Source of the DNA: Pelagibius sp965227505
GTDB lineage: Bacteria > Pseudomonadota > Alphaproteobacteria > Kiloniellales > Kiloniellaceae
DNA length: 64,000 nt
Direction: 5' to 3'
Assembly: GCF_965227505.1 (NCBI RefSeq)
Contig: NZ_OZ245757.1
Coordinates: 3,720,001-3,784,000, forward strand
Both the position numbers and the translations under genes were made by a program. Below, piece after piece: positions 52,640-61,416 of the stretch. The stretch's first letter is position 1. Every line of letters begins with the position of its first letter. The notes under the pieces are model-generated. The model did no database searches, had not been told where the DNA came from, and saw only the letters and a program-made list of their open reading frames with translations.

Positions 52640-55504
52640 CTAGTCGTGGTCTTCAGAAATGATGAAACGCGCGGCAACAGGTATATGATCCGAATGGCTT
52701 CGCGTGAAATTTGGTATTCGTCGATCAGTGCGGATGACAATCTGCTCGCCGAGATCGCTGGTCGGCGCCAAAGCAGTGGTATCAGAGGTCACGATGATGT
52801 GGTCGAGTGTCCGCTTGCTCGCGACACGGGTCAGCGAATTGTCTTCGCCATATTTGTCCTGCATGCCGACGGAGAGTACATCAAGCGCGCCATGATCGAG
52901 AAAAGGGCCAAGCCCTTGCGAGGCCTTTTCGCCATTTAGGTCGCCAAAGATGAAGTAGTCGATCTCGCTTGTTGCACCCCGATCCTCAGAAATCCATTGG
53001 GCGAGACGCTCTGCGGCAGCCAGGCGGTGGGCATTGCCCTTGTCCTTGTAGTCAGAATCAGTGGCTTTCAGGTGCACATTGGCGCAGCGAAAATCAAAAG
53101 CCTGTTGACCGTTTCGGATTCGCACTTCGGTGACATGCGGGTCGCGCAAGAAGATATCCTTTGTCTTTCTTCTTCCATCGCGGAGTTCAACCTCAATCTC
53201 GCCCGAGAAGAGACCACGGCGCACCCGGACCGGCTGCACAGTGGTGGTGTCGGTCCGATAGATGCAGCCGCACTGCTGACCGCGGCCGTGCACGCCCTGA
53301 AACGTGTAGTGGATAGAAGACATGCTGTTGAGCTCATAAACGACCCGCTTGAGCGCATCGATGTCGACTTCCTGAAGGGCCCAGAAGTCGCACCGCATAT
53401 CGCGGATCAGACGGGCGACGCGGCGAAACCGCGAGGAACGTCGTTCACTGTGTAGTTGCTGGATGTTCCACGTCACGAGGTCGGCAAAACGGCGCGTCCC
53501 ACGGAACGTATCAACGACGCGCACGAACGGATCAATGAGAGGGCCCACGACGCCCGGTAGATCAAGACCTGCTGATCCGAAGAGTCCAGCGGGGGGTACT
53601 TGAACATCGATAGGATCGACGGCCACGGGCGGTGTGGAAACCGTTTCGGCTGGAAAATATTTTTTTGAATCTTTCGTACCGATCAGCGTCTCGAGTGCAT
53701 TCTGCCGTTCGGCATAGGAGTGGGGCAGGTCGTCGGTACGTAGCTCGCGCATGATCTCACGCGCACGACTGACGTCAGCGGGTGCTTCCTGTCGCCCTTT
53801 GAGGTCGGCAAAGGGGCTAAGCCAGCCAAGGGCTCTGACATAGTCAATATGGTCCGCAGTGGAGTTGCCGCGACGGCCGCGCAATTTCGCACGTTCGGCC
53901 GCATCATCGAGCACATGCCAGGCGTCCAAGTCGGCCAACGGATGGCGCAAATAAAGAGCTCTGAGCGATCCGGGCGTGTCCCAAACTGTTTCCGCAAAGT
54001 TCTCGATGGCTCGCGTCGGTGTATCAACCGTCAAGGACACGGGTGCAGATTCGGCAACCTGGAAACCGTCGACGCCGGCCAGTCTTCCGCGCAGGACATA
54101 ACGTCCGGGTTTGGTGAAGATGGGTCCGTCGGCACTGATAAAGAGGGGCGCACCGGGATGACCGGTCAACTCTTCTCCCGGTAGTAGCGCAGTGCGCTCA
54201 GCTTTGGCGCATAGGCGCATGGGCGGCCGGAAGTCAAAAGTGCGCCCGTCCGGTTCGGTAATTTCGATCTGCAGAAAACCTTCGATCGGGTCGAGTTTGG
54301 TGGGAACGGCGCGAATTTCGCGACCGACATTTTTGAGCGCAATGCGCGTAAAGACTGGCTCGCCGAGTTCATAGGTCGATTTGAGCGGGTCCAAGGTTAG
54401 GCTGAGGTCGTGCGTCGTACGGAGCGGGTTTAAACCTGGGGCTGGGCGACGAGGATTGGCCTGGCCTCCGAAGGGTGTGCTTAGCCCGTCTTCATATCGA
54501 CCAAACTCAAATCCTCCGGGAAAGATCTCGCGCCGAGTGCCATGCCGCAGATGATCTAGCTCTTGGTCATCAAAGACGTGCTCGAATTGTGACCAGAATT
54601 CGTTTGATCCGTCATGATCCTCCGGAGCTTCGTGGCCAAACGGGAAAAGGTCAGGATAGTTCATGAACGACATGGCGGCTGGGCGGGTCTTGTCGAAACT
54701 GTGGAGCATGTTCAGCGCATGCCCGACCTCATGGATCAGTGTGTAGGTAAACTCACGATCCCGCGCTGCGACGGGAACACGCGGATCGGAAAGAAGCGGG
54801 TGATCGTGAAAGATTGCCACACCTTCGCGCGCGCGGTCGTTCTCATCAGCGTCCCGCCAATCATACATTATGCCTAGGACACCACGATTTCGGGGCCCGG
54901 CCATAAAGCCACAAACGAAAACATGGGTTTGTAATGTTCCTGGTCGCGGACCGGTGCGGATCTGCTCCATCGCCCGATGCATCTCGGCTGGCGTCCAGCC
55001 TCTCGTTTCCTGCGCTCTGGGCGCAATCCATCCAAACCGGTCTTGGCGAATGTCGACATCAAACCCAACGGCCTCGTAAGCTGAGGCGAGTGACACGACT
55101 TCACCGTTTCGAGCGGTGAAGGATGTCCGGACATCGGTTCCTTCCAGACCGTCGATTTCGATCGACAGCATGCGATATCGGCTGCTTATCCACCGGATTT
55201 CGCCGGCGATGGTGTCTCTGAGGCTGCCTTGCAAATCTACGGTTAGCTGAAAGGAGCCGATGCCCCTGTCATCGACATCGATCCTGAGGGATCCGGTATC
55301 GAGTCGTGGATGGCCGATAAAGGAGAGGGGTGCTTGGACAAAGCTTGTCGGGGTTTCAGGCCTAGCAGCTTCGCCGCGAAACCCTGCGACAAACTGATCT
55401 TGAGCGAGGATATCGCCGCTGAGTATAAGTGCCCCCCCACGAATCTCAGCGCGAATGTCAAAAGTGATTTGACCACTTTCAGCTTGGTAGCGCCCGGATC
55501 TCAT
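52640..55504 (-). CDS. Metzincin-type metalloprotease fused to an EEP-family nuclease
   Basis: A 954-residue multidomain protein. I use the ATG at 55504 (AGGAGG 10 nt upstream) instead of the TTG at 55510. The domains are a beta-rich N-terminal region (1-125), a zinc protease domain with HEVGHALNMLH (H258, E259, H262, H268) and a Met-turn-like AAMSFMNYPD (about 277-286), a beta-sandwich-like middle (about 370-490), a linker, and an endonuclease/exonuclease/phosphatase domain (about 675-950) with TWNIQQLHS, ALQEVD, FGDLNGE, LDHIIV and HSDHIPV. Both active sites look complete. There is no signal peptide. It is the first gene of the six-gene leftward operon. Confidence 0.85.
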   Translation of the reverse strand: MRSGRYQAESGQITFDIRAEIRGGALILSGDILAQDQFVAGFRGEAARPETPTSFVQAPLSFIGHPRLDTGSLRIDVDDRGIGSFQLTVDLQGSLRDTIAGEIRWISSRYRMLSIEIDGLEGTDVRTSFTARNGEVVSLASAYEAVGFDVDIRQDRFGWIAPRAQETRGWTPAEMHRAMEQIRTGPRPGTLQTHVFVCGFMAGPRNRGVLGIMYDWRDADENDRAREGVAIFHDHPLLSDPRVPVAARDREFTYTLIHEVGHALNMLHSFDKTRPAAMSFMNYPDLFPFGHEAPEDHDGSNEFWSQFEHVFDDQELDHLRHGTRREIFPGGFEFGRYEDGLSTPFGGQANPRRPAPGLNPLRTTHDLSLTLDPLKSTYELGEPVFTRIALKNVGREIRAVPTKLDPIEGFLQIEITEPDGRTFDFRPPMRLCAKAERTALLPGEELTGHPGAPLFISADGPIFTKPGRYVLRGRLAGVDGFQVAESAPVSLTVDTPTRAIENFAETVWDTPGSLRALYLRHPLADLDAWHVLDDAAERAKLRGRRGNSTADHIDYVRALGWLSPFADLKGRQEAPADVSRAREIMRELRTDDLPHSYAERQNALETLIGTKDSKKYFPAETVSTPPVAVDPIDVQVPPAGLFGSAGLDLPGVVGPLIDPFVRVVDTFRGTRRFADLVTWNIQQLHSERRSSRFRRVARLIRDMRCDFWALQEVDIDALKRVVYELNSMSSIHYTFQGVHGRGQQCGCIYRTDTTTVQPVRVRRGLFSGEIEVELRDGRRKTKDIFLRDPHVTEVRIRNGQQAFDFRCANVHLKATDSDYKDKGNAHRLAAAERLAQWISEDRGATSEIDYFIFGDLNGEKASQGLGPFLDHGALDVLSVGMQDKYGEDNSLTRVASKRTLDHIIVTSDTTALAPTSDLGEQIVIRTDRRIPNFTRSHSDHIPVAARFIISEDHD

Positions 55505-55510
55505 TTTCAA

Positions 55511-56087
55511 TCAACCTCCTGGAAATCAGTGCCATGGAGAGCGAGATTTGAGATTTTAGAAACAACTTTGCATGTTTGTGACCATAGACGGAAAAGATCT
55601 GAAGGCTTCTGAATCAGCTCACGAACGACACTCTGAGCGTGATTGACTAAGTTCCTAGATATCCAGATGAACAATCAGTATTCGCTAGTCATTGCATCAT
55701 GTCGCAATTAAGAGAATTTTTCTAGGGCACATCGACTCATGATTGCGGGTTCGCTGCTGAGATGCAGTTTGGGCGACCGATCGGAGTGCTATTTCTGCTA
55801 CAAACAAGGTTGGGCCGGTCGGCGGCCCTGATGTCCCCGGATTGTGGGAACGCGAGTCGAGCTGGACGACAGTTGTTAGACGGTTGGGGATGCAGGCAGC
55901 AGTCGGAAAGCCCATGAAACTTGGCTTGTTTCGCTGACGTTCATTTCCGTGCAACGGCACCCTAACTTCGATACCGTGTGACCGCAGGAGGGTCGCCTTG
56001 GGGAATCGAGCCTCAGGCAATGCTTAGTCAGCCAAATGGCATGTTTGGGCCGTAAGCAAAGAAGATGCGCCGTTGACTGGGCCAAGA
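55511..56087. promoter_or_regulatory. Upstream region of the six-gene operon, no gene seen
   Basis: A stretch of nearly 600 nt between the operon start and repeat B. It is AT-richer than its surroundings near 55640-55740 and should contain the leftward operon promoter. Frames here are short and carry no recognisable motif. Confidence 0.4.
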
Positions 56088-56152
56088 TGGACAATCATGC
56101 CGCTGCTTGGAAAAGCCCCTGCTGCTGTCGACGGTTGCGAGCCCACGCACCC
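56088..56152 (+). repeat. Direct repeat B (right copy)
   Basis: The counterpart of the 65-bp repeat at 47911-47975, with about 58 of 65 bases identical. The shared core CTTGGAAAAGCCCCTGCTGCT is unbroken over 21 bases (here 56105-56125). It lies 98 nt from the 3' end of the integrase gene. Together the two copies bracket the six-gene operon. Confidence 0.7.
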
Positions 56153-56250
56153 GTCGATATCAGCACGGCATTGCCATGTGAGGTGACTTGGCCGAGCACT
56201 CCATGCTCCGGCAGCGAAATCGCGGAGGCTCTGACCAGTTTGATCGACTG

Positions 56251-57411
56251 TCACGAGGCGGCGGCCGACATCGAAATTCCATCAGCAATTCGGTCGGCGG
56301 CCGACTTGATCGGATCGTTGGCCAGATGAGCATAGCGGGCCGTGGTCTGGATTTGTGAGTGCCCGAGCAGCTTTCCGATCATCGGCAGACCCTCACCGAC
56401 AATCAGGCCACGGCTGGCGAACGAGTGTCGAAGGTCGTGGAGCCGTACGTCATCAAGGCCGGCCGTTTTTCGAATGCGCCTCCAGGGGTGCTGAAGATCT
56501 GTGAGGCGGCCTCCGGACTTCTTTCCTGTGATGACGAACTCGTTGTCCTCAAGCTTCGTGATCGTCTTGAGCCGGTCGATCGCCGCCGTGCCGAGATGGA
56601 CGGTCTTGGCACCCGTTTTCGAGTCGGGCAGACGTAGCTCTTTGGCGTCGAGATCAACAAACGCCCACTTAAACGTCATGACCTCGTTCAGCCGACAACC
56701 CGTCAGCATGAGCAGCCAGATCGCATTGATCGCTGATTGGGTTTCTGTCTTCTCGGACTCGGCTTTGCGCAGCGCTTTGCCAAGCTGCTTATACTCTTCG
56801 TCGGAAAGGAAGCGCTCACGTTTTTCCTCTTTGTATTTCTTCACGTGCCGGCAGGGGTTCGACCCGTCCGGGCGAAGACCCCAGATTTCGGCAAGATTGA
56901 ACATCTTCGACAGGACGCCGAGTGTCCGATTGGCTTGGTACGGCTTGTCCCGCAAGCCGTGGTGCAGCTTGGCGATGTCGGTGCGCTCGATATCGATGAT
57001 CTTCCGTGTGCCGATTTCCGGGTTGATGAAGAGTTCGACCGAACGCCGATATTCGCGCTCGGTCGTAGGGCGACAGTGGGTCGGTACGTATTCGTCGAGG
57101 AAGCGTTGCCCGAGTTCCTTCATCGTCGGAGATTTCCGCATCCGAGAGTGCTCAGCGGCCGGGTCTTGCCCGGCCTTCGCCTCGGCAATGATGCCCCGCG
57201 CCTTGGTCCGAGCCTGCTCGACGGTCATGGGACCGTGAGTGCCGATCGTCATCTTGATCTGACGGCCGCGGCAGCGGCATTTGACGATGTACGATTTTCG
57301 ACCTGTCGGACGCACTCGTACGCCGAAGCCCGAAAGACCATCGTCCCAGTGGACGATATCGGATGCTCCCGGCTTCAAGGCGTCGACTACACGCTTGGTA
57401 AGTTTCGGCAT
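56251..57411 (-). CDS. P4-type tyrosine recombinase (integrase)
   Basis: A 386-residue integrase. It has an N-terminal DUF4102-type arm-binding domain (LTKRVVDALKPG, WDDGLSGFGVRVRPTGRKSY), a core-binding domain around residues 95-180, and the catalytic domain with TGCRLNEVM (R240), LHDLRHSFAS (H325, R328), LGHSQIQTTARY (H351, Y360). All catalytic residues are present, so it should be active. The family integrates into tRNA 3' ends, and the 45-bp tRNA fragment lies 190 nt upstream of the start, as expected for an element end. The stop is in a frame that continues into a short overlapping tail. Confidence 0.95.
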   Translation of the reverse strand: MPKLTKRVVDALKPGASDIVHWDDGLSGFGVRVRPTGRKSYIVKCRCRGRQIKMTIGTHGPMTVEQARTKARGIIAEAKAGQDPAAEHSRMRKSPTMKELGQRFLDEYVPTHCRPTTEREYRRSVELFINPEIGTRKIIDIERTDIAKLHHGLRDKPYQANRTLGVLSKMFNLAEIWGLRPDGSNPCRHVKKYKEEKRERFLSDEEYKQLGKALRKAESEKTETQSAINAIWLLMLTGCRLNEVMTFKWAFVDLDAKELRLPDSKTGAKTVHLGTAAIDRLKTITKLEDNEFVITGKKSGGRLTDLQHPWRRIRKTAGLDDVRLHDLRHSFASRGLIVGEGLPMIGKLLGHSQIQTTARYAHLANDPIKSAADRIADGISMSAAAS

Positions 57412-57449
57412 CTAGCGGCTCCTCGCTGCGCCCTGCGCCGGCTTATTCT

Positions 57450-57468
57450 GGGTACCATATGGGTACCA
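57450..57468. promoter_or_regulatory. Two GGGTACCA repeats upstream of the integrase
   Basis: GGGTACCA occurs at 57450-57457 and 57461-57468, 11 nt apart, one helical turn, between integrase start and att site. They may be arm-type integrase or excisionase sites, or an operator. Confidence 0.35.
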
Positions 57469-57599
57469 CTTAGACGCAAGTTCGCGCTATCTGCCGCCTA
57501 GTTTATCAAACGGAGTGAGTCAAAATAACCCTTCTTTTACAGCACTTTATCCAGCATCCGCCACTTTCGTCCACCGTCGGGAAAACGGCCTTAAACGAA

Positions 57600-57645
<46 letters not shown>

Positions 57646-57655
57646 ACGCAAAGAA

Positions 57656-57678
57656 GCCGCCCCATGGGCGGCTTTCTT
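57656..57678 (+). terminator. Terminator of the resident tRNA gene
   Basis: A 7-bp stem GCCGCCC/GGGCGGC with loop CAT, extended by two A-T pairs and followed by TTTCTT, 12 nt after the encoded CCA. It is a standard rho-independent terminator and supports the view that the DNA to the right is the original chromosome. Confidence 0.85.
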
Positions 57679-57777
57679 GCGTTTCGGCCTGCAGGGTCAG
57701 GCTCCGAGCCCGCGCCCATGAAGGCCAGAACTGCGACCAGCGGGAGCGCCCATACCATGAAGGCTGAGAGCGTAAAG

Positions 57778-57822
57778 AAAGCGCTCCAGCTGCGCTGGAT
57801 CCCTATCGGGATGGAGCGCTTT
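57778..57822. terminator. Bidirectional terminator-like hairpin
   Basis: An 11-bp perfect inverted repeat AAAGCGCTCCA/TGGAGCGCTTT separated by 23 nt, with T-runs on both sides. It lies between the tRNA terminator and the 3' end of the response-regulator operon. The remaining sequence up to 58004 has no gene that I can support. Confidence 0.6.
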
Positions 57823-58004
57823 TAGCTCGAAGGGCGAGCACGGCAAACAGGCCGCGCGCAGGCTGCGCAAGGGGCAAATCCTCAACCCGAAACCAATAAA
57901 GCCTCCTGGTCCGCCGCAGGGTTTCCTGAGGCGGATCCATTAACCCGAAACCGCTTTCGGTATGCGCGCGTCCCTAACGAACTTGGCACATCCTGGCAGC
58001 GGCT

Positions 58005-58760
58005 TCAGCAGGGTCTGCAGGGGATCTCCGCGCTGAAAAGATAGCCTGCGCCATGCACTGTGACGATCCACTCCGGAGACTTCGGGTCGGTCTCGATGCG
58101 TTTTCTCAGCCGAGCGACCAGAACGTCGATCGAACGGTCGTTGTGAGACCACTCGCGCTGACAGATGCTGCGAGTCAGTGAGGTCCGGTCCAGGACCTCG
58201 CCGGGATGGGTCAAGAACACCGCAAGAAGCCGGGCTTCGGCCGCAGTCAGTTGATGGGTCGTCCCATCCGCAGTCAGGCGGCGTGTCGTCTGAACCAACC
58301 TGAAAGGACCGTGCTCGATTTCCTGCGTTCTGCCCGGGAGAAGCGAGACGTCGCGCGCGACGAGAAGATTTCGGATACGCAGCAAGATCTCGGAGGCGCT
58401 GAACGGCTTGGCGACGTAGTCCTGTGCGCCGAGCCCAAGCCCCAGCGTCCGATCGTGCTGGTCATCCATCACGCTCAGAATTATGACGGGGCAGCCTGAC
58501 TTCTCCTTAACCGTCTGAAGAAGGAGCAGGCCGTCGGCATCCGGCAGCCTGCGATCGAGGATAACGAGGTCCCAGGGGCTCTGGCGCAGCCGCTGCTCGG
58601 CCTCTTCCGAACTTTTGGCCCCGCTGACATCGTATCCCTCGGCCAGGAGCGTTTCGCGCAACAGCACTTGGACGACCGGATCGTCGTCCACCACAAGAAT
58701 GCGGTTTGGGTGTCGACCTCTGAGGGCCCGCCGCGGTGTGGAGGCTGCCTGCGGGATCAT
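58005..58760 (-). CDS. OmpR/TorR-type response regulator
   Basis: A 251-residue regulator. The receiver domain (residues about 19-135) has the acidic pocket VVDDDP, the phosphoacceptor D69 in DLVILDRRLPD, and the conserved Lys in YVAKPFS. The C-terminal winged helix of the OmpR type (about 150-245) has LTAAEARLLAVFLTHPGEVLDR (given in part), RSIDVLVARLRKRIE and VHGAGYLF. The start overlaps the kinase stop by 4 nt. Layout and neighbours recall TorR, which controls a molybdenum respiratory enzyme. It probably activates the molybdoenzyme gene at 61417. Confidence 0.93.
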   Translation of the reverse strand: MIPQAASTPRRALRGRHPNRILVVDDDPVVQVLLRETLLAEGYDVSGAKSSEEAEQRLRQSPWDLVILDRRLPDADGLLLLQTVKEKSGCPVIILSVMDDQHDRTLGLGLGAQDYVAKPFSASEILLRIRNLLVARDVSLLPGRTQEIEHGPFRLVQTTRRLTADGTTHQLTAAEARLLAVFLTHPGEVLDRTSLTRSICQREWSHNDRSIDVLVARLRKRIETDPKSPEWIVTVHGAGYLFSAEIPCRPC

Positions 58761-61165
58761 CCGGCAATCTCCGCTGCCAGGCTGCGTGCCTGGCCCGGCG
58801 CGGCGCGCAGTTGCGGGTCAAGGCGTGCCTGCCATGCCGGGAGATCGGGTTGATTCGGTCCGTAGCGGCATTCCAGTTCAAGATCTCGAAGCATGGCAGC
58901 CAGATCGGTGATTCCCATCACCGCGCAGCTGCTGGCGACGCGGTGGGCCTGCTCGGCCAGGCGGCTTACATCGCCACGTTCGATCGCGCCGCGCAGCTTC
59001 GCGATTTCGCTATCCCATTGAGCGGTGAACGCTTCCGCCATGGCGTCGACAACCCGGGGCGACAGTTCCGAGAGACTGCAGGGTGTGTCCAACTTCTGTG
59101 CGCCAGAAGGAACCGGCGACGGGAGTGGCCCCGGCGCCCGCACGGCGGCGGTCAGATCCGCGCCGGCAATCGGCTTCGCCAACAGGGCGTCGAAAGGATG
59201 ACCGCCGTCACAAGCCTTTTCCACCATATCCGCATTGGCCGTCAGAGCGACAAAGCGCGGGGCGGCCGTTTTTGCAAGGTTGCTTCGAAGGCGGGAGACC
59301 AGCATCGCGCCGTCACCATCGGCAAGATGGTAGTCGACGACGAAGATGTCGAAGGTGCCAGCCTCGGCGCAGGTCAGCGCATCTGCAACGCTTGCCGCCT
59401 CGGTCACCGCGATGCCATCGCGTCGCAGCTGGTCGGCGGTCACCATTCGGCTGATTTGATCGTCATCCACCAGCAGGCAGCACAGATGATCCGCTTTGGG
59501 CATGGCATCTGAAGCTTCGGGTCCGGGGACGGCGCCTGTTGCGGCCGGGTTCCGAAGGTGACCATAGGGCAGATCGAACCAGAAAGCGGCACCGCCGGCA
59601 CGGCGGCTTCGAAAGCCGATCGACCCACCCATCGCTTCGATCAACCGCCTGGAAATCGCCAAGCCGAGGCCGGCCCCGCTGCTGCTTGCCGTGCCGGGCG
59701 AGCGCGCCCCGAAGGGTTCAAACAGCATCTCCGCATCGCCGGGCAGGATGCCCGGCCCGTTGTCCAGAACTTCAAATCTCAGGAAGCGTTGCTCCTGGAC
59801 CGACCGACGGCGGCGCACGGCGATGGTAACGCCGCCGCCGCAGTCGTGGCGGATGGCGTTGGAAACCAGGTTGGTCAAGACCTGCTGGGTCATTTCCCAA
59901 TCGATCACGACGGCGCGCGGTAGATTGCGGGCAACGGACAGGGTCATGGGGACCTTGGCCCGACGCGCCCAGACGGAGGCGAAATGGCCGTACTCCCTGA
60001 GAACGGTGTGCAGGCTACAAGGCTGAGGTGTGGGTTTCGGCGGCCTTGATTCCAGGCGCGAGAAATCGAGCACCTTGTTGAGGGTCTGTAACAGGTGGCG
60101 GCCTGCGGTCTCGATCGCATCGACATAGGGCCCTTGGCACTCGCTATCGGCGTCGCGCAAAAGCTCGCTCGCGCCCAGGACGCCATGCAGGGGGGTGCGT
60201 ATCTCGTGGCTCATGGTGGCGAGAAAAGTCGACATGGCGCGGCGGGCGCGCTCTGCGTCCTCTGTCGCACGGCGATGGGTCGTAACGTCGTGGAGGATTA
60301 CGACATAGCCAAGCTCGGTGTTATCCAGGGCATCGTGAATGCCGCGCTCGCGCAGGTCGAAACACATCGGTCCCCGACGGGTGTCGAGCCAGATCGAACG
60401 GTCGTCGCCTTCGCCGGCCGGCGCTGCCATTCTCAGAACTTCTTCCAGCGGTGTCCTGCGGCCGCGCATGGACGTCAGGTAGACGATTTCGCCCGCATTG
60501 GCCTCGCCAACGAAGAGTTCCGCGGCGGCCTGATTTGCGTTCAGCAGCCGCCGTTGCCGGTTAAGCAGAAAGGCCGGATCGCGCAGGCTTTCGAAGACTG
60601 AAAAGTAGCGGTCTTTGTCAAGCGCCACACTCCTTGCCCGCGCCTGCAATTCCATCAGTCTCTCGTCCTCGGTTGCCTCGGCCCAATCCGCCCCGACGCT
60701 CAGCTCCGCCGCGTCGAAGAATCCCTGCAGTCGATCGCGGGCCCGGGTCGCGAGGGCGGTCTCGCCAGGAAGGTCATCCAAGATGTCCAGGTAGAGATTC
60801 CTGAAGTGCTTGAAGAGCCCGAGATAGAGCTGCAGCGTCACCCCCATCGAGCGGTGGCGCTTGGCGACCTCGCGCAAGAGGGTGAAGCGCGGATCGCGCT
60901 GAAAGTCGAGCTCGGCTTCCGGTTTAAGGATCATGGCCACTTCGCTGGCGAGGTAGGTTGCCAGGCATTCGTTCAGCGTATCGACCGCCTCAATCCAAGC
61001 CGCCCGGATTGTCGTGGTGTACTGCGCGTAGCCATAGTCCTTGGCCACCTGGATCGCCAAGTCGACCAGCGTTTCGCGCTTGTCGCGAAAGAATCCGGGC
61101 AGCACCGCCAAGCAGTGGGCAGCAGCATCAACTTCCGAGAGATCCTGGCGGGCGCTGCACGACAT
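58757..61165 (-). CDS. Soluble hybrid histidine kinase with receiver and Hpt domains
   Basis: About 802 residues from the ATG at 61165. The open frame runs on to a TTG at 61249 but without a ribosome site. In order: a helical sensory region (about 10-150, YGYAQYTTTIRAAWIEAVD), a PAS-like domain (about 185-300, FSVFESLRDPAFLLNRQ), HisKA with FLATMSHEIRTPLHG (H320), HATPase (NLVSNAIRH, DNGPGI, GAGLGLAISRRL), a receiver (CLLVDDDQ, FVVDYHLADGDG) and a C-terminal Hpt with AEQAHRVASSCAVMG. No membrane helix is seen, so it senses a cytoplasmic signal. The phosphorelay order (H-D-H-D with the next gene) is that of TorS/ArcB-type systems. Confidence 0.9.
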   Translation of the reverse strand: MSCSARQDLSEVDAAAHCLAVLPGFFRDKRETLVDLAIQVAKDYGYAQYTTTIRAAWIEAVDTLNECLATYLASEVAMILKPEAELDFQRDPRFTLLREVAKRHRSMGVTLQLYLGLFKHFRNLYLDILDDLPGETALATRARDRLQGFFDAAELSVGADWAEATEDERLMELQARARSVALDKDRYFSVFESLRDPAFLLNRQRRLLNANQAAAELFVGEANAGEIVYLTSMRGRRTPLEEVLRMAAPAGEGDDRSIWLDTRRGPMCFDLRERGIHDALDNTELGYVVILHDVTTHRRATEDAERARRAMSTFLATMSHEIRTPLHGVLGASELLRDADSECQGPYVDAIETAGRHLLQTLNKVLDFSRLESRPPKPTPQPCSLHTVLREYGHFASVWARRAKVPMTLSVARNLPRAVVIDWEMTQQVLTNLVSNAIRHDCGGGVTIAVRRRRSVQEQRFLRFEVLDNGPGILPGDAEMLFEPFGARSPGTASSSGAGLGLAISRRLIEAMGGSIGFRSRRAGGAAFWFDLPYGHLRNPAATGAVPGPEASDAMPKADHLCCLLVDDDQISRMVTADQLRRDGIAVTEAASVADALTCAEAGTFDIFVVDYHLADGDGAMLVSRLRSNLAKTAAPRFVALTANADMVEKACDGGHPFDALLAKPIAGADLTAAVRAPGPLPSPVPSGAQKLDTPCSLSELSPRVVDAMAEAFTAQWDSEIAKLRGAIERGDVSRLAEQAHRVASSCAVMGITDLAAMLRDLELECRYGPNQPDLPAWQARLDPQLRAAPGQARSLAAEIAG

Positions 61166-61416
61166 CTTGGTGCTTTTAGGCCAGCGAAGGCCCCCTCCCC
61201 TGATGTTCTTTGTTACCACAAGTACAGCACTCCTCGCGGATCGCCGCAATCGTGCAGGGGGTCACGATTACAATCGGTTTACAACTTTTCACATGACCAT
61301 AGCCTTCCAGATCGCGCTTCTGGCTATCCTTTGGGGAATGAACACGATCCGTCGCCCGAGGCATCGCTTCCCATAGCGGCCTTGGAAAAGACGGCTGGCC
61401 AAGGGGAGGAGTGATC

